NCBI RefSeq assembly: GCF_900176515.1
Contig: NZ_FWXV01000019.1
Span: 35,976-99,975 of the forward strand
Length of the DNA: 64,000 nucleotides
Direction: 5' to 3'
DNA from: Kibdelosporangium aridum
Lineage (GTDB): Bacteria; Actinomycetota; Actinomycetes; Mycobacteriales; Pseudonocardiaceae
The position numbers were made by a program, and so were the translations under genes. Positions 15,411 to 25,993 of the stretch are shown here, in pieces. The notes under the pieces were generated by a model. It ran no database searches, had not been told where the DNA came from, and worked only from the letters and a program-made list of their open reading frames with translations. Numbering within the stretch: position 1 is the first letter of the stretch; every line of letters starts with the position of its first letter.

Positions 15411-16432
15411 ACCGTCCGTACACGATCCTCAGCGCGGCGATGTCGGTCGACGGCTACATCGACGACGCGACGGATGACCGCCTGATCCTGTCTGGTGACG
15501 AGGACTGGGATCGGGTGGACGAGTTGCGCGCGAGCGTGGACGCGATCATGGTGGGCGCCAACACAATCCGCCGTGACAACCCGCGGCTCGGGGTCCGTTC
15601 GGACGAGCGGCGTGCCGAGCGGGAAGCGCGCGGGCTGCCTGCTAACCCTTTGCGCGTAACGTTCACCGCCTCAGGTTCACTTGACAAAGAGGCGGCGTTC
15701 TTCCGTGACGACAACTTCGTCGTGTACGGCCCGCCGGCGGTTCCACTGTCCGTTGTGGTCGAGGACTTGGCGAGGCGTGGCGTGAAAAGGCTGATGGTCG
15801 AGGGCGGAAGTGCTGTGCACACGGCATTTCTGACGCAGAACCTGGCCGACGAGATCCAGCTCGCGGTCGCCCCGATCTTCGTCGGCGACAGCCGCGCGCC
15901 CCGGTTCGTCCAAGATGGACAGTTCGGGACCGGCCGGATGGTGTTGGGTGACATTCAACGAGTCGGCGACGTCACGGTGATGCAGTTCTTCCCGGACGCC
16001 GACCGGTACTGGTTGCGGGTCTGCATCGAGGAATCCCGCAAATGCCCGCCGTCCGAGACGGCGTACCCGGTCGGCGCGGTGATCGTTGCCGCCGACGGCA
16101 AGGAGATCGCTCGGGGTTACTCGCGGGAGACTGATCCCAAGGCGCACGCCGAAGAAGAGGCCCTGGCCAAAATCCCGTTCAATGACCCGCGTCTCAAGAC
16201 CGCGACCATCTACAGCTCGCTGGAACCGTGCAGCACTCGCATGTCAAGGCCGCGCAGTTGTTCACAGTGGATTATCGACGCCGGCATCCCGCGGGTGGTG
16301 TTCGCATTGCGTGAGCCGAGCCGGTTCGTGATCGGTGAGGGCTTCGAGGTGCTCGCCACCGCCGGCGTGACGGTCGTGGAAAGACCAGATCTGGCGCCAG
16401 AAGTCAAGAACGTGAGTTCTTTGTACCGTTAA
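15407..16432 (+). CDS. Reductase-deaminase fusion with reversed RibD domain order
   Basis: This 341-residue protein starts with GTG in a GTGA overlap with rluB. Residues 1-200 form a RibD-C/DHFR-like reductase (YTILSAAMSVDGYID, VDAIMVGANTIRRDNPRLG, RLMVEGGSAVHTAFL). Residues 205-335 form a cytidine-deaminase-fold domain with zinc ligands in HAEEEAL and PC-x9-C (EPCSTRM...RSC) and a Tyr-Pro-Val-Gly-Ala-Val strand. Canonical RibD has deaminase first and reductase second, so this protein has the two riboflavin-type activities in the opposite order. It may act on the riboflavin precursor or in a specialised pyrimidine or deazapurine pathway. No other rib genes are nearby. The gene seems co-transcribed with the scp-rluB operon. 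Confidence 0.88.
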   Translation: MNRPYTILSAAMSVDGYIDDATDDRLILSGDEDWDRVDELRASVDAIMVGANTIRRDNPRLGVRSDERRAEREARGLPANPLRVTFTASGSLDKEAAFFRDDNFVVYGPPAVPLSVVVEDLARRGVKRLMVEGGSAVHTAFLTQNLADEIQLAVAPIFVGDSRAPRFVQDGQFGTGRMVLGDIQRVGDVTVMQFFPDADRYWLRVCIEESRKCPPSETAYPVGAVIVAADGKEIARGYSRETDPKAHAEEEALAKIPFNDPRLKTATIYSSLEPCSTRMSRPRSCSQWIIDAGIPRVVFALREPSRFVIGEGFEVLATAGVTVVERPDLAPEVKNVSSLYR

Positions 16433-16497
16433 GACTGCACGAACTACTCATCCCACGTGAGCTGGGATTTTCGTTCGTTACTCCATTCGGGTAACAG

Positions 16498-16513
16498 CTT
16501 GGTCTAGACCCTT
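16498..16513. promoter_or_regulatory. DasR-type operator upstream of the chitinase, site 1
   Basis: The sequence cttggtctagaccctt contains the palindrome GGTCTAGACC and matches the DasR responsive element of streptomycetes (consensus around TGGTCTAGACCA). It lies 67 bases before the chitinase start. DasR is the GntR/HutC regulator of N-acetylglucosamine and chitin genes. The match is by eye, and binding here is inferred. Confidence 0.75.
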
Positions 16514-16521
16514 GATCTTCA

Positions 16522-16537
16522 CGTGGTCTGGACCACA
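16522..16537. promoter_or_regulatory. DasR-type operator upstream of the chitinase, site 2
   Basis: The sequence cgtggtctggaccaca is a near-perfect palindrome with the TGGTCTGGACCA core, 24 bases downstream of the first site. Streptomyces chitinase promoters are known to carry paired TGGTC(C/T)AGACC direct repeats. The spacing puts both sites on about the same face of the helix, overlapping the expected promoter. Confidence 0.78.
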
Positions 16538-16579
16538 TCGTTTCTTGCATCGCTCCGCCCCTGCCGTTTGAGGAGACTG

Positions 16580-18184
<1,605 letters not shown>

Positions 18185-18192
18185 AAGGACAT

Positions 18193-18234
18193 TGCGACCC
18201 CGGGGGCTGCCTTGCGAGAGCCTCCGGGGTCGCA
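18193..18234 (+). terminator. Terminator-like hairpin after the chitinase gene
   Basis: An inverted repeat with 16-base arms (tgcgaccccgggggct and agcctccggggtcgca, one mismatch) and a 10-base loop lies nine bases after the chitinase stop. There is no long T run, as is common for actinobacterial terminators. Confidence 0.75.
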
Positions 18235-18307
18235 AACCCAACGCAAACGAATCCCCCGTCAACCGCGATAGAGTCTTTGACTCACATCAGCGGCAGATGG
18301 GGGATTC

Positions 18308-21300
18308 GTGCGTAAGAACCCGGCGCTCACTTACCGCGGCGCGCTCCGCCTCCTCGGCAAATCCGACTCCAAGCTGGTCAACGCCCTGGACACGCTGCTC
18401 GGTGGCTTGATCCTAGCCAGCCCGCTGTCGCCGGTCGCGACGCTGTTTCAGATGGTCGATCAGAAAAACGAGGCTATCTCGTTGCTGCGCAAGCTGGTCA
18501 GCGGCGTAGCCCAACGAATCTACCCGACCAAGGGTTACGAGCGCTATGAGTTGATCACCGCCGCGCACACGGTGATCGTTACAGCGGCCTTCTTCGACGC
18601 CTACCGAGAAACCACCAGGCGGTCCGCGTACGCGAGAGCCAATCTCAGCGAACGGGAAAAGCTGTCGATTGTCACTGACACACCGCCGGCGGATGCTGAA
18701 GAAGCTATCGCGTTGCTGGTGTCCTATCAGTTGCCGATGCCTCCGATGGGCGAGGGCCTCTATCAGTCGCAGGTCCTGCGCGGTTATTACCAGAATCTGC
18801 TCAGGTCAGTGGACAGGGTAGTCAGAGGCCTCGACACCGGCCAAAGCGGCAGAATGGGCAGGGTCGTCAAGAGGCGGGATACTGGCCGGAGCGACAAGAC
18901 ACACGAAGAAGAGATGAACTCCGTTCGGGACGAAGTAGTGGCCAGAGCGGAAACGAGGTACCAGAGCTACTTCATCGAACTGGCCAATGATGTGCCCGAG
19001 TTCTTCGTCTGGGTGACCGTCGCCGGCCTGCGCGGCATCCAGGGCGTACACCAAGAGCTGAGGATGGCGCTGGCTGAGGAGAAGAACTCACTTGGCCGAA
19101 TCGAGGAAATCCTCACTCGGCTCTCAGTGGCATGGGGCCGGAAACCGGACACCTACCGGCACATCCTGGTACGTGCGAACCGGTCTGTGCTCACCGAAAC
19201 AGTCATGCCGAACGAAGCACTGGATCAGTTCACCGATATGGCGTTCCCTGCGGTGGAACGCGTTTATCAAAGCCCCCGGTTCCGCGTCGCCGATGCGGCG
19301 AAGTCGTCACCCGCGGACGAGAACTGGTGGGCGCTGCAACCCATGCGGTCGAAACTCGACCTCTTCTTCGCGTCCTTCCTTACTTCCCTGAAAAGCGTGT
19401 CAGCGCCGTTGCTGTTGCTTGGCCACCCCGGTGCCGGAAAGTCGTTGCTCACCAAGGTGCTCGCGGCCCGGTTGCCGGAAAGTGGGTACATCGCGATCCG
19501 GGTGCCGCTACGCCGTGTGGACGCCGACGCGCCGGTCATCGAGCAGATCCAGCAGGCGCTCGACCTGGCTACCAACCGCCGAGTGCACTGGGCCGACCTG
19601 GTCGACGAAGGCGATACGACCCGGGTGGTTTTCCTGGACGGTCTGGACGAGCTCTTGCAGGCGTCGTCGCGTGGCCGCGCTTCTTATCTCCAGGACGTCG
19701 CGGAATTTCAGCTCCGGGAGGCCGAGCAGGAACGACCGATCGCGTTCGTTGTCACCTCTCGGACAGTGGTGGCCGACCAGGTCCGGATTCCGGCCGACGC
19801 GACCTTGATGAAGCTGGAGGAATTCTCCGATGAGCAGATCGCCGACTGGTTGGGTGTCTGGAGTGCCTGCAACCAGGACAACATCGCCGCAGGTGTGATG
19901 GGCGAAGTCTCCTTGGATGTCGTGATGAAGCATCGCGGGTTGGCGTGTCAGCCGTTGTTGTTGATGATGTTGGCTGTCTATGCGGCCGATCCGTCGGCGC
20001 CGCCACTGGACGCGAAGATGTCCAATGCGGTCTTTTACGCTCGCATCCTCGATGACTTCGTTCGCCGGGAAGTGGCGAAGCGTGATTCCACTGTGGATGT
20101 CTCCGATCTGATCGAGGATCAGTTGTGGCGCTTGGGAATCGCCGCGTTCGCCATGTTCAACCGGGATCGCCAGGATGTCAGTGATCACTTGCTCGGGTCA
20201 GACATTCTGGCGCTGACCGGCGAAACGCCGTCCGTCCGTCCTGACCGAGTGGGACACGAAACGATCAGCAGGTTCTTCTTCGTTTACACGGCCGAAGCCG
20301 ACGCACACCGGGAAGAGGCTCACCGGGCGTACGAGTTCCTGCACGCGACCTTCGGCGAATACCTGGTCGCGCACTACAGCGTCAAGGTTCTGCTGGAGGT
20401 GGCCGGGAGTGGCAGGAAGACCAGACGGGGTGGGCGCGAGTACGACGACGACTTGCTCTTCGCCTTGCTGTGCAATCAAAGCCTGACCACACGCCAATCG
20501 ATCGCGGACTTCATCGGCGAGATCTTCGCGCGTATGACCGAACAGGAACAAACGTCGTGCGTGCGCACATTGGACGTGTTGCTGGACAGTTTCCGAAACC
20601 GGTCAGACAGCAGTACTTACGAGGGCTACCAGCCGCTGCCTGTCGACGATGTCCGAAAATTGGCTGCCTATTCGGCGAATCTCGTGCTACTCCGAACCCT
20701 TCTGGCGCCCGGCTTCGACCCGCCGGACTGGTGGGTGGCCACTGTTTCCCTGTGGCGTGCCGGGCTGGGAACCGGTTGGGAGACGCAGTGCCGTGCGCTG
20801 GCACGGGTGGACGGCAGGATAGTCCTGCGGAAGGACGTATTGCAGCCGGGCACGCTTGAGATCGCATTCCACCAGATGTGCGGCGATGTGAAGTCGGCCG
20901 CGCTTTACCAATGGGGCTGGACTGTCGCCGACAAGGGGCAAGTGACGAGCACGAATGAGGCATACTCGGACCTCGTCGCCTTCCTTGTCGAGGTTGTCCT
21001 CAATCCTGGATCTGACGTGCGCGAAGAGATGCCTTCAGCCATGTGGATGCTGGAAGATGAGCTTTCACCGATGGATATGGACCGCCTGTTCCGTCTCATC
21101 GGCCTTTATGTCGCCAAGCGTGCACCTGGCTTGACCTCGGGCACGATCAAGGAGTGGATCAGGCTCGCCCTCGATTGCCGGCAGCCCGGGGTCGACCTCT
21201 CTGTGCTTGCTGCGGCGATTGCGGTCCATCCTGAGCTCCTGCTCGACTTGCCCGAGCTCATGGTGCCAGAGCAGTACAACATGGTGGCGTTGTTGATTTT

Positions 21301-21475
21301 CTTCGCAGCACAGGTTTCGACGCACCAACCTGGCAATGACGCGTTGCGTGCGCTTCGCGATGCTGTCGCGGCGCGCCACAGTCATGTGGACTTTAACAAT
21401 CAGCGTGTTCTGTTGATCCTGCTCAGGAGGATGCTCCACATTTCGTGGACACCGCCTGACACCACGAACCCTTAG
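18308..21475 (+). CDS. NACHT-domain STAND NTPase with an N-terminal helical domain
   Basis: This 1055-residue STAND protein has a GTG start with a G-rich ribosome-binding site. Residues 1-330 are helical with no enzymatic motif and resemble the NACHT N-terminal helical domains of actinobacteria. The NACHT ATPase follows, with Walker A at about 372-381 (LLGHPGAGKSLLTK), Walker B near 440-450 (RVVFLDGLDELLQ), a sensor strand FVVTSRT, and a helical NACHT-associated region containing YEFLHATFGEYLVAHY. The C-terminal third is helical and repeat-like with no recognisable TPR or WD signature, and probably senses a ligand. Bacterial NACHT proteins are established anti-phage defence or signalling proteins. 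No effector such as a nuclease or protease is visible at the N-terminus, so the output is unknown. Confidence 0.9.
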   Translation: MRKNPALTYRGALRLLGKSDSKLVNALDTLLGGLILASPLSPVATLFQMVDQKNEAISLLRKLVSGVAQRIYPTKGYERYELITAAHTVIVTAAFFDAYRETTRRSAYARANLSEREKLSIVTDTPPADAEEAIALLVSYQLPMPPMGEGLYQSQVLRGYYQNLLRSVDRVVRGLDTGQSGRMGRVVKRRDTGRSDKTHEEEMNSVRDEVVARAETRYQSYFIELANDVPEFFVWVTVAGLRGIQGVHQELRMALAEEKNSLGRIEEILTRLSVAWGRKPDTYRHILVRANRSVLTETVMPNEALDQFTDMAFPAVERVYQSPRFRVADAAKSSPADENWWALQPMRSKLDLFFASFLTSLKSVSAPLLLLGHPGAGKSLLTKVLAARLPESGYIAIRVPLRRVDADAPVIEQIQQALDLATNRRVHWADLVDEGDTTRVVFLDGLDELLQASSRGRASYLQDVAEFQLREAEQERPIAFVVTSRTVVADQVRIPADATLMKLEEFSDEQIADWLGVWSACNQDNIAAGVMGEVSLDVVMKHRGLACQPLLLMMLAVYAADPSAPPLDAKMSNAVFYARILDDFVRREVAKRDSTVDVSDLIEDQLWRLGIAAFAMFNRDRQDVSDHLLGSDILALTGETPSVRPDRVGHETISRFFFVYTAEADAHREEAHRAYEFLHATFGEYLVAHYSVKVLLEVAGSGRKTRRGGREYDDDLLFALLCNQSLTTRQSIADFIGEIFARMTEQEQTSCVRTLDVLLDSFRNRSDSSTYEGYQPLPVDDVRKLAAYSANLVLLRTLLAPGFDPPDWWVATVSLWRAGLGTGWETQCRALARVDGRIVLRKDVLQPGTLEIAFHQMCGDVKSAALYQWGWTVADKGQVTSTNEAYSDLVAFLVEVVLNPGSDVREEMPSAMWMLEDELSPMDMDRLFRLIGLYVAKRAPGLTSGTIKEWIRLALDCRQPGVDLSVLAAAIAVHPELLLDLPELMVPEQYNMVALLIFFAAQVSTHQPGNDALRALRDAVAARHSHVDFNNQRVLLILLRRMLHISWTPPDTTNP

Positions 21476-21476
21476 G

Positions 21477-24212
21477 TCATTCGATGTCTAGGATCTTGCG
21501 AACGTCATCAGCCTCGGGCACGCCCAACTCCTTGTACAGAGCCAAAGCCTTCTCCCACTGGGCTCTTGCCGCGTTCTCGTCGCCAAGGTCGTGGTGGGCT
21601 TGCCCGAGCCCGTTGTACGCCCGGGCAAGCTCCGAACGCAACCCGGTCTCCTCGCTGAGCTGCAAAGCCTCCTGGTGCAAAGCCAGAGCCTCGGCCGGAT
21701 CCGAAGCACCCCGAGCCGCCTCGCCCAGACTGTTCAGCACCTCGATCTCGAACGTCCGGTTCGACCACTTCCGTGCGATCTCCAACGCCTGTGTCAGGTA
21801 CTCGCGTGCCTCGTCATACCGCTCAAGCTGAGTAAAGGTCCGCCCGAGGTTGTCCAGCGCATGCCCTTGCAGGTAAGGAAGTTCGTCCCGCGCGATCGCC
21901 AAGGCCCGCTTGTAGTGGTGGATCGCTGCCTCGTGATCGCCAAGCCCGGCCAGCTCGATGCCGAGATTGTCCAAAGCGAACACTTCCAGGACCCCGGTTC
22001 CGGTCTCCCGTCCGATCTCCGCGGCTTGCCGGTAGTACGACATCGCCTTCTGACGCCGGCTGAACCACGAATGCGCCACGCCGATGCTGTTCAAAGCATG
22101 GCCTTCCAGTTGCCGTGCCCCGGTTTCACGGAAGATCCGCAACGCTTGTTCGTGGTGTTCAACGGCTTCCGTGTAACGTCCGAGCCGCTCAAGGCACATT
22201 CCCAAGTTGCACAAAGCTTGTCCTTCAAGCACACGTTCACCGGACTCGCGTGCCGCCGAGACAGCGCGCGTGTGCAGCGTCAGAGCCTCGTCGTGGTGGC
22301 CGCGGATATACAAGAACCGCCAGAGGATCGCCGACAACAGCGACGTGAACCTTCCGTCCCGCACTGCCAACAGGTTCGTCCGCTCCGATTCCAGCCATGC
22401 GGCGGCTTCCTCATATCTGGTCAACGTCGGAATCGGGGTGTCCGAGGACGGGACCGTCGCACGCCGGTGCCGTTCCTGAGGCGCGATCAAGTCCATCGCC
22501 ACCGACGCGGCGTGCAGGTAGTAGTCGTACAGCTGGCCCAGCGCCGACGTGTCCTTCGCCAGTTGCGCCGCGTACGCCCTGAGCAGGTCGTGCATCCGGT
22601 ATCGGCCGGGACTTGGTTGCTGCAGCAGGTGGACGTCCAGCAAGCCTTCCAGCAACCGGTCAGCCTCTGGCAGAGAGATATCGCCGAGTGCCGCCGCGGC
22701 GTGCACGTCGAAGTCCGGACCTGGGATCAGGCCGAGCAAGCGGAACAGCCGCTGGTGCGGTGAGTCGAGATGCTCGTACGACAGGCTGAACGCGGTCGCC
22801 ACGCTACGGTCTTCGGCGTGCAATTCGGCCAATTGCCGTTGGTCCCGCAGGCGTCCTGCCAGGTGGGCGACCATCCAGCGAGACCTGTGCCGTAATCGGG
22901 CCGCCGCGAGCCGGATCGCCAGCGGGAGATACCCGCACAACCGCAGGACCTCCTCCACCGCGCCCGGTTCGGCGATCTGCCGTTCTTCGCCGATGATCCG
23001 GCCGAAGAGTTCCTTCGCGTCCCGCGGTGGCAGGACGTCCAGCGACAACACGCGCGCGTCGTCCAGGCCTGCCAGCCGCTGCCTGCTCGTGATCAGCACC
23101 AGGCATTCCGGCGTTCCCGGAAGCAGCGGCCGGACTTGTGCCGTGTCGGCCACGTTGTCCAGCACGATCAGCATTCGGCGTCCGGCCAGGCGCGATCGCC
23201 ATAACGTCGCTCGTTCGTCGACGTCGTCGGGGATCGCGGAGACGCCGATCGCCCGCAGCACTTTGTCGAGCGCGGCGGCGGGGGAGAGCGGTGCGCTACC
23301 AGGCGTGTACGCGTGCAAGTCGAGGAACAGCTGGCCGTCCGGGTACTGCGGCGCGAGTTGATGCGCAAGCCGTACCGCCAACGCTGTTTTGCCGATGCCT
23401 GCCATGCCGTCGATCGCTGCGACACCGTCGGCATTCGTCAGCAGATAACGCAGTTCCGTGGTTCTGCCGGTGAACTGGGTGACGTCCCTCGGCAACTCGA
23501 ACCGAGCTGCGGGCGTCGCGCTGTTGGTGAGGATCTGCTGACGGGTCCTGGTCAGCTCCGGGCTCGGGTCGATGCCCAGTTGCGCGGCCAGCGCGCGACG
23601 GGTTTCGTCGTACACCGCGAGCGCGCCGGACTGCCTGCCGGATTGGTGCAGCGCCAGCATGAGCTGGCCGGCAAGCCGTTCGTCCAATGGGAATTCCGCG
23701 GCCCGCGCGGTCAGCTGGGGGATCCGGTCGACGCTCAGTTCCAGGTCGTTGCGGTCCAGTTCGGCCGCGAGCCGTTCCCGGTTGAGAGTTTCCCGCACGT
23801 CCGCGAGCCACGGCGTGTCCAGACCGGCGAATGGCTCGCCACGCCACAAAGCCAGCGCTTGGTCGAACAACCGCACGTCACCGGTGTCCCGTGCTTCGGC
23901 GGCCAGGCGGCGGAACCGGTGCAGGTCCACCAGATCGGGATCCACGCTCAGCACGTAACCGCCGGACCGGCGCACGATGTCCACGTCCGGCAAGATCTGC
24001 CGCAGCCGGGAAAGGTAGCTGTAGAGCGAGTCACGGGCTCTGGTCGGCGGGCGTTCGCCCCACACCCGGTCGAGGAGCTGGTCGACCTGCACCACCTGGT
24101 CGGCCTCGACGAGTAACGTGACCAACACGCATCGTTGCCTGGCATGCCCGAGATCGACCAGCTGACCGCCCTGCTGCGCCTCGATCTCGCCGAGAAGCCT
24201 GAACTCCACCAC
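21477..24212 (-). CDS. SARP/AfsR-type transcriptional regulator (HTH-BTAD-NB-ARC-TPR)
   Basis: This 911-residue regulator has the AfsR layout. An OmpR-like DNA-binding domain (about 1-90; DQLLDRVWGERPP, SYLSRLRQIL) is followed by a bacterial transcriptional activation domain (about 95-240). The NB-ARC ATPase has Walker A GMAGIGKTALAVRLA near 270, Walker B RRMLIVLDNVAD, and GLPLA-like GYLPLAIRLAAARLR. At least six TPRs (about 640-900; ALCNLGMCLERLGRYTEAVE and similar) complete it. SARPs activate antibiotic and development genes by binding 11-bp spaced repeats. Such a repeat lies just upstream of its own start. No biosynthetic cluster is visible in the window, so the targets may be distant or limited to the neighbouring oxidoreductase. 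Confidence 0.95.
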   Translation of the reverse strand: MVEFRLLGEIEAQQGGQLVDLGHARQRCVLVTLLVEADQVVQVDQLLDRVWGERPPTRARDSLYSYLSRLRQILPDVDIVRRSGGYVLSVDPDLVDLHRFRRLAAEARDTGDVRLFDQALALWRGEPFAGLDTPWLADVRETLNRERLAAELDRNDLELSVDRIPQLTARAAEFPLDERLAGQLMLALHQSGRQSGALAVYDETRRALAAQLGIDPSPELTRTRQQILTNSATPAARFELPRDVTQFTGRTTELRYLLTNADGVAAIDGMAGIGKTALAVRLAHQLAPQYPDGQLFLDLHAYTPGSAPLSPAAALDKVLRAIGVSAIPDDVDERATLWRSRLAGRRMLIVLDNVADTAQVRPLLPGTPECLVLITSRQRLAGLDDARVLSLDVLPPRDAKELFGRIIGEERQIAEPGAVEEVLRLCGYLPLAIRLAAARLRHRSRWMVAHLAGRLRDQRQLAELHAEDRSVATAFSLSYEHLDSPHQRLFRLLGLIPGPDFDVHAAAALGDISLPEADRLLEGLLDVHLLQQPSPGRYRMHDLLRAYAAQLAKDTSALGQLYDYYLHAASVAMDLIAPQERHRRATVPSSDTPIPTLTRYEEAAAWLESERTNLLAVRDGRFTSLLSAILWRFLYIRGHHDEALTLHTRAVSAARESGERVLEGQALCNLGMCLERLGRYTEAVEHHEQALRIFRETGARQLEGHALNSIGVAHSWFSRRQKAMSYYRQAAEIGRETGTGVLEVFALDNLGIELAGLGDHEAAIHHYKRALAIARDELPYLQGHALDNLGRTFTQLERYDEAREYLTQALEIARKWSNRTFEIEVLNSLGEAARGASDPAEALALHQEALQLSEETGLRSELARAYNGLGQAHHDLGDENAARAQWEKALALYKELGVPEADDVRKILDIE

Positions 24213-24227
24213 GCGTATGGTCGCCTA

Positions 24228-24246
24228 TTCAAGGTCTGTTCAAGGT
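24228..24246 (-). promoter_or_regulatory. 11-bp spaced direct repeat, candidate SARP binding site
   Basis: TTCAAGGT occurs at 24228-24235 and again at 24239-24246, giving ACCTTGAA repeated with an 11-base period on the minus strand, 16-34 bases upstream of the SARP start. Heptamer direct repeats with 11-base spacing are the known recognition pattern of SARP proteins, so autoregulation is plausible. Confidence 0.5.
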
Positions 24247-24335
24247 TTCTCCATGATGGCACGGACAGCCGCGCGGCACTGGGGAATTGGGCGTGCGAGT
24301 GGCCCGCCGCCGCGTGGTGCGGTTAGCTGGTCGGC

Positions 24336-25424
24336 ATGCGCGTGATCGTGGTCGGTGGCGGCATTGTCGGTGCTGTGGCGGCGTATCGGCTGGTTGCCGA
24401 GGGTGCGGAGGTCCTGCTCGTGGACGCGGGACACGAAGGCCAGGCAACGGCGGCGGGCGCGGGCATCGTGTGGCCGTGGCCGATCGGCGAGCCTTCGCTG
24501 GGCACTGCGGACTTCTGGTGGGCCGCGGCGGCGCAGTACCCGGTTCTGTTGAACCAGTTGGCCTCCGACGGCGAACCGGAGCCGGGTTACGCGCAGGTCG
24601 GCGGAATCACCATCACCGACGACGAGAGCGGCCTGCCCGAAGCGGCCACGATGATCCGCGCCATCCAGGAACGCGACTCGTCCGTCGGCGAGTTCGAAGT
24701 GCTGCCCACCGGGGAACCCGCACGGCGTTTTCCCGTTCTGCGCCAAGATCTCGCTGGTCTGTACGTCAGCGGAGTCGGGCGTGTCGACGGTCGCGCGATG
24801 CGGGATTCGTTGCTACGTGCGGCCGAACGGCGTGGCGCGCGCCAGATTCGTGGCGAGGCCAAGCTTGTCCGTGCACTGTCCCGGGTGACCGGTGTCGAGG
24901 TCGGTGGTGAGGTGATCGGCGCGCACGCTGTCGTTGTGGCAGCGGGTGCTTGGACGGCCACGCTGTGTGAGGAGATCGGTGTCGAGGTCGCGGTCGAGCC
25001 GCAGCGCGGCCAGATCGCGCACCTCCGTCTGTCCGGAGTGGACACTTCGGAGTGGCCGGTGATCCGCTCGATGAGCGATCACTACCTCGTGGCGTTCCCT
25101 GGCGGGAAAGTCGTGGTCGGGGCGACGCGGGAGACCGGATCCGGGTTCGGCTTCCGGCAGACCGCCGGCGGCGTGCACAAGGTCTTGTCGGACGCCCTCG
25201 GTGTGGCGCCGGGACTTTCCGACGCCACGATCGAGGAGATCCGGATCGGCTTCCGGCCGTTGAGCACCAGCGGCCGTCCGGAGATCTCGTCGCCGGCTGA
25301 CGGCCTGGTCATCGCGACCGGGCTGGGTCCTAGCGGGCTCACTTTGGCTCCGTTGACCGGGACCATCGCCGCCGAACTGGCGCTTGGTCGTCAGAGTTCC
25401 TTGGCCAGCAGCGAGACCAGGTAG
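24336..25424 (+). CDS. FAD-dependent amino-acid oxidase/dehydrogenase (DAO family)
   Basis: This 362-residue flavoenzyme has an N-terminal dinucleotide-binding motif VIVVGGGIVGAVAAYRL followed by an acidic residue at the end of the second strand (VLLVDAG). The middle part has the DAO-type substrate domain, VVVAAGAWTATLCEEIG, PQRGQIAHLRL and a C-terminal FAD-contact segment ATGLGPSGLTLAPLTG. Members oxidise D-amino acids, glycine, sarcosine or related amines with FAD. The specific substrate is not evident. It is divergent from the SARP gene across a 123-base gap that also contains the SARP-type repeat. Its 3' end overlaps the convergent acetyltransferase gene by 34 bases. Confidence 0.9.
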   Translation: MRVIVVGGGIVGAVAAYRLVAEGAEVLLVDAGHEGQATAAGAGIVWPWPIGEPSLGTADFWWAAAAQYPVLLNQLASDGEPEPGYAQVGGITITDDESGLPEAATMIRAIQERDSSVGEFEVLPTGEPARRFPVLRQDLAGLYVSGVGRVDGRAMRDSLLRAAERRGARQIRGEAKLVRALSRVTGVEVGGEVIGAHAVVVAAGAWTATLCEEIGVEVAVEPQRGQIAHLRLSGVDTSEWPVIRSMSDHYLVAFPGGKVVVGATRETGSGFGFRQTAGGVHKVLSDALGVAPGLSDATIEEIRIGFRPLSTSGRPEISSPADGLVIATGLGPSGLTLAPLTGTIAAELALGRQSSLASSETR

Positions 25425-25876
25425 GTCCCGCCCTTGGTGCGTTGCTGGCCGACCTCGACGAACCCGATCCGCTTGTGGAACCGCAGGCTGCCGGGGTTCG
25501 GCGGCTCCAGGTTGACCTCGCACAGCACGCGCGGGGCGTCGTGTTCCTTGGCGTACTCGCTGACGATGTCGTAGAGCTTGACGCCGATGCCGCGATTGCG
25601 TGCCTCTTCGCCGACCACAATCCGGTCAACGTAGATGAACCGGTCGTAACGCTCGCTGAAGAAGCGGTAGTTCTCGCTGGCGTAGTCCACGCCCGGCGGC
25701 AGCGTGAGCACGAAGCCGAGCACGGTGTCGCCGTCCTTGAGTGCCACGGTCAGCTCGGACATCTCGATCAACGCGGCGAGTTCGGCCTCGGTGGCCTCGT
25801 TCACGTTGGGCACCGCGGCGTTGTTCATCGCCAGGATCATCCCGGCGTCGGTCGGCTTGAGCATCACGCTTTCCAT
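25391..25876 (-). CDS. GNAT-family N-acetyltransferase
   Basis: This 161-residue protein has the acetyl-CoA-binding GNAT core: the strand DRFIYVDRIVVGEEARNRGI contains the R/Q-x-x-G-x-(G/A)-like loop (EARNRGIGVKLYD). It is followed by VLCEVNLEPPNPGSLRFHKR and GFVEVGQQ, the usual end of the fold. The starting Met is most likely at 25876 (MESVMLKP) and less likely at 25864. The substrate is unknown. The gene is convergent with the FAD oxidoreductase and divergent from cmk. Confidence 0.85.
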   Translation of the reverse strand: MESVMLKPTDAGMILAMNNAAVPNVNEATEAELAALIEMSELTVALKDGDTVLGFVLTLPPGVDYASENYRFFSERYDRFIYVDRIVVGEEARNRGIGVKLYDIVSEYAKEHDAPRVLCEVNLEPPNPGSLRFHKRIGFVEVGQQRTKGGTYLVSLLAKEL

Positions 25877-25993
25877 GGCGCGATCTTGGCACATGGGTGA
25901 TTGCAAACGTTTGCAGGCGTCCTGACCGGCTCGCGCTCACAGCGGCCAGGCAGAATAGACGGTTGGAACGGTTTTCGAGGAAAGGGCGACGGG

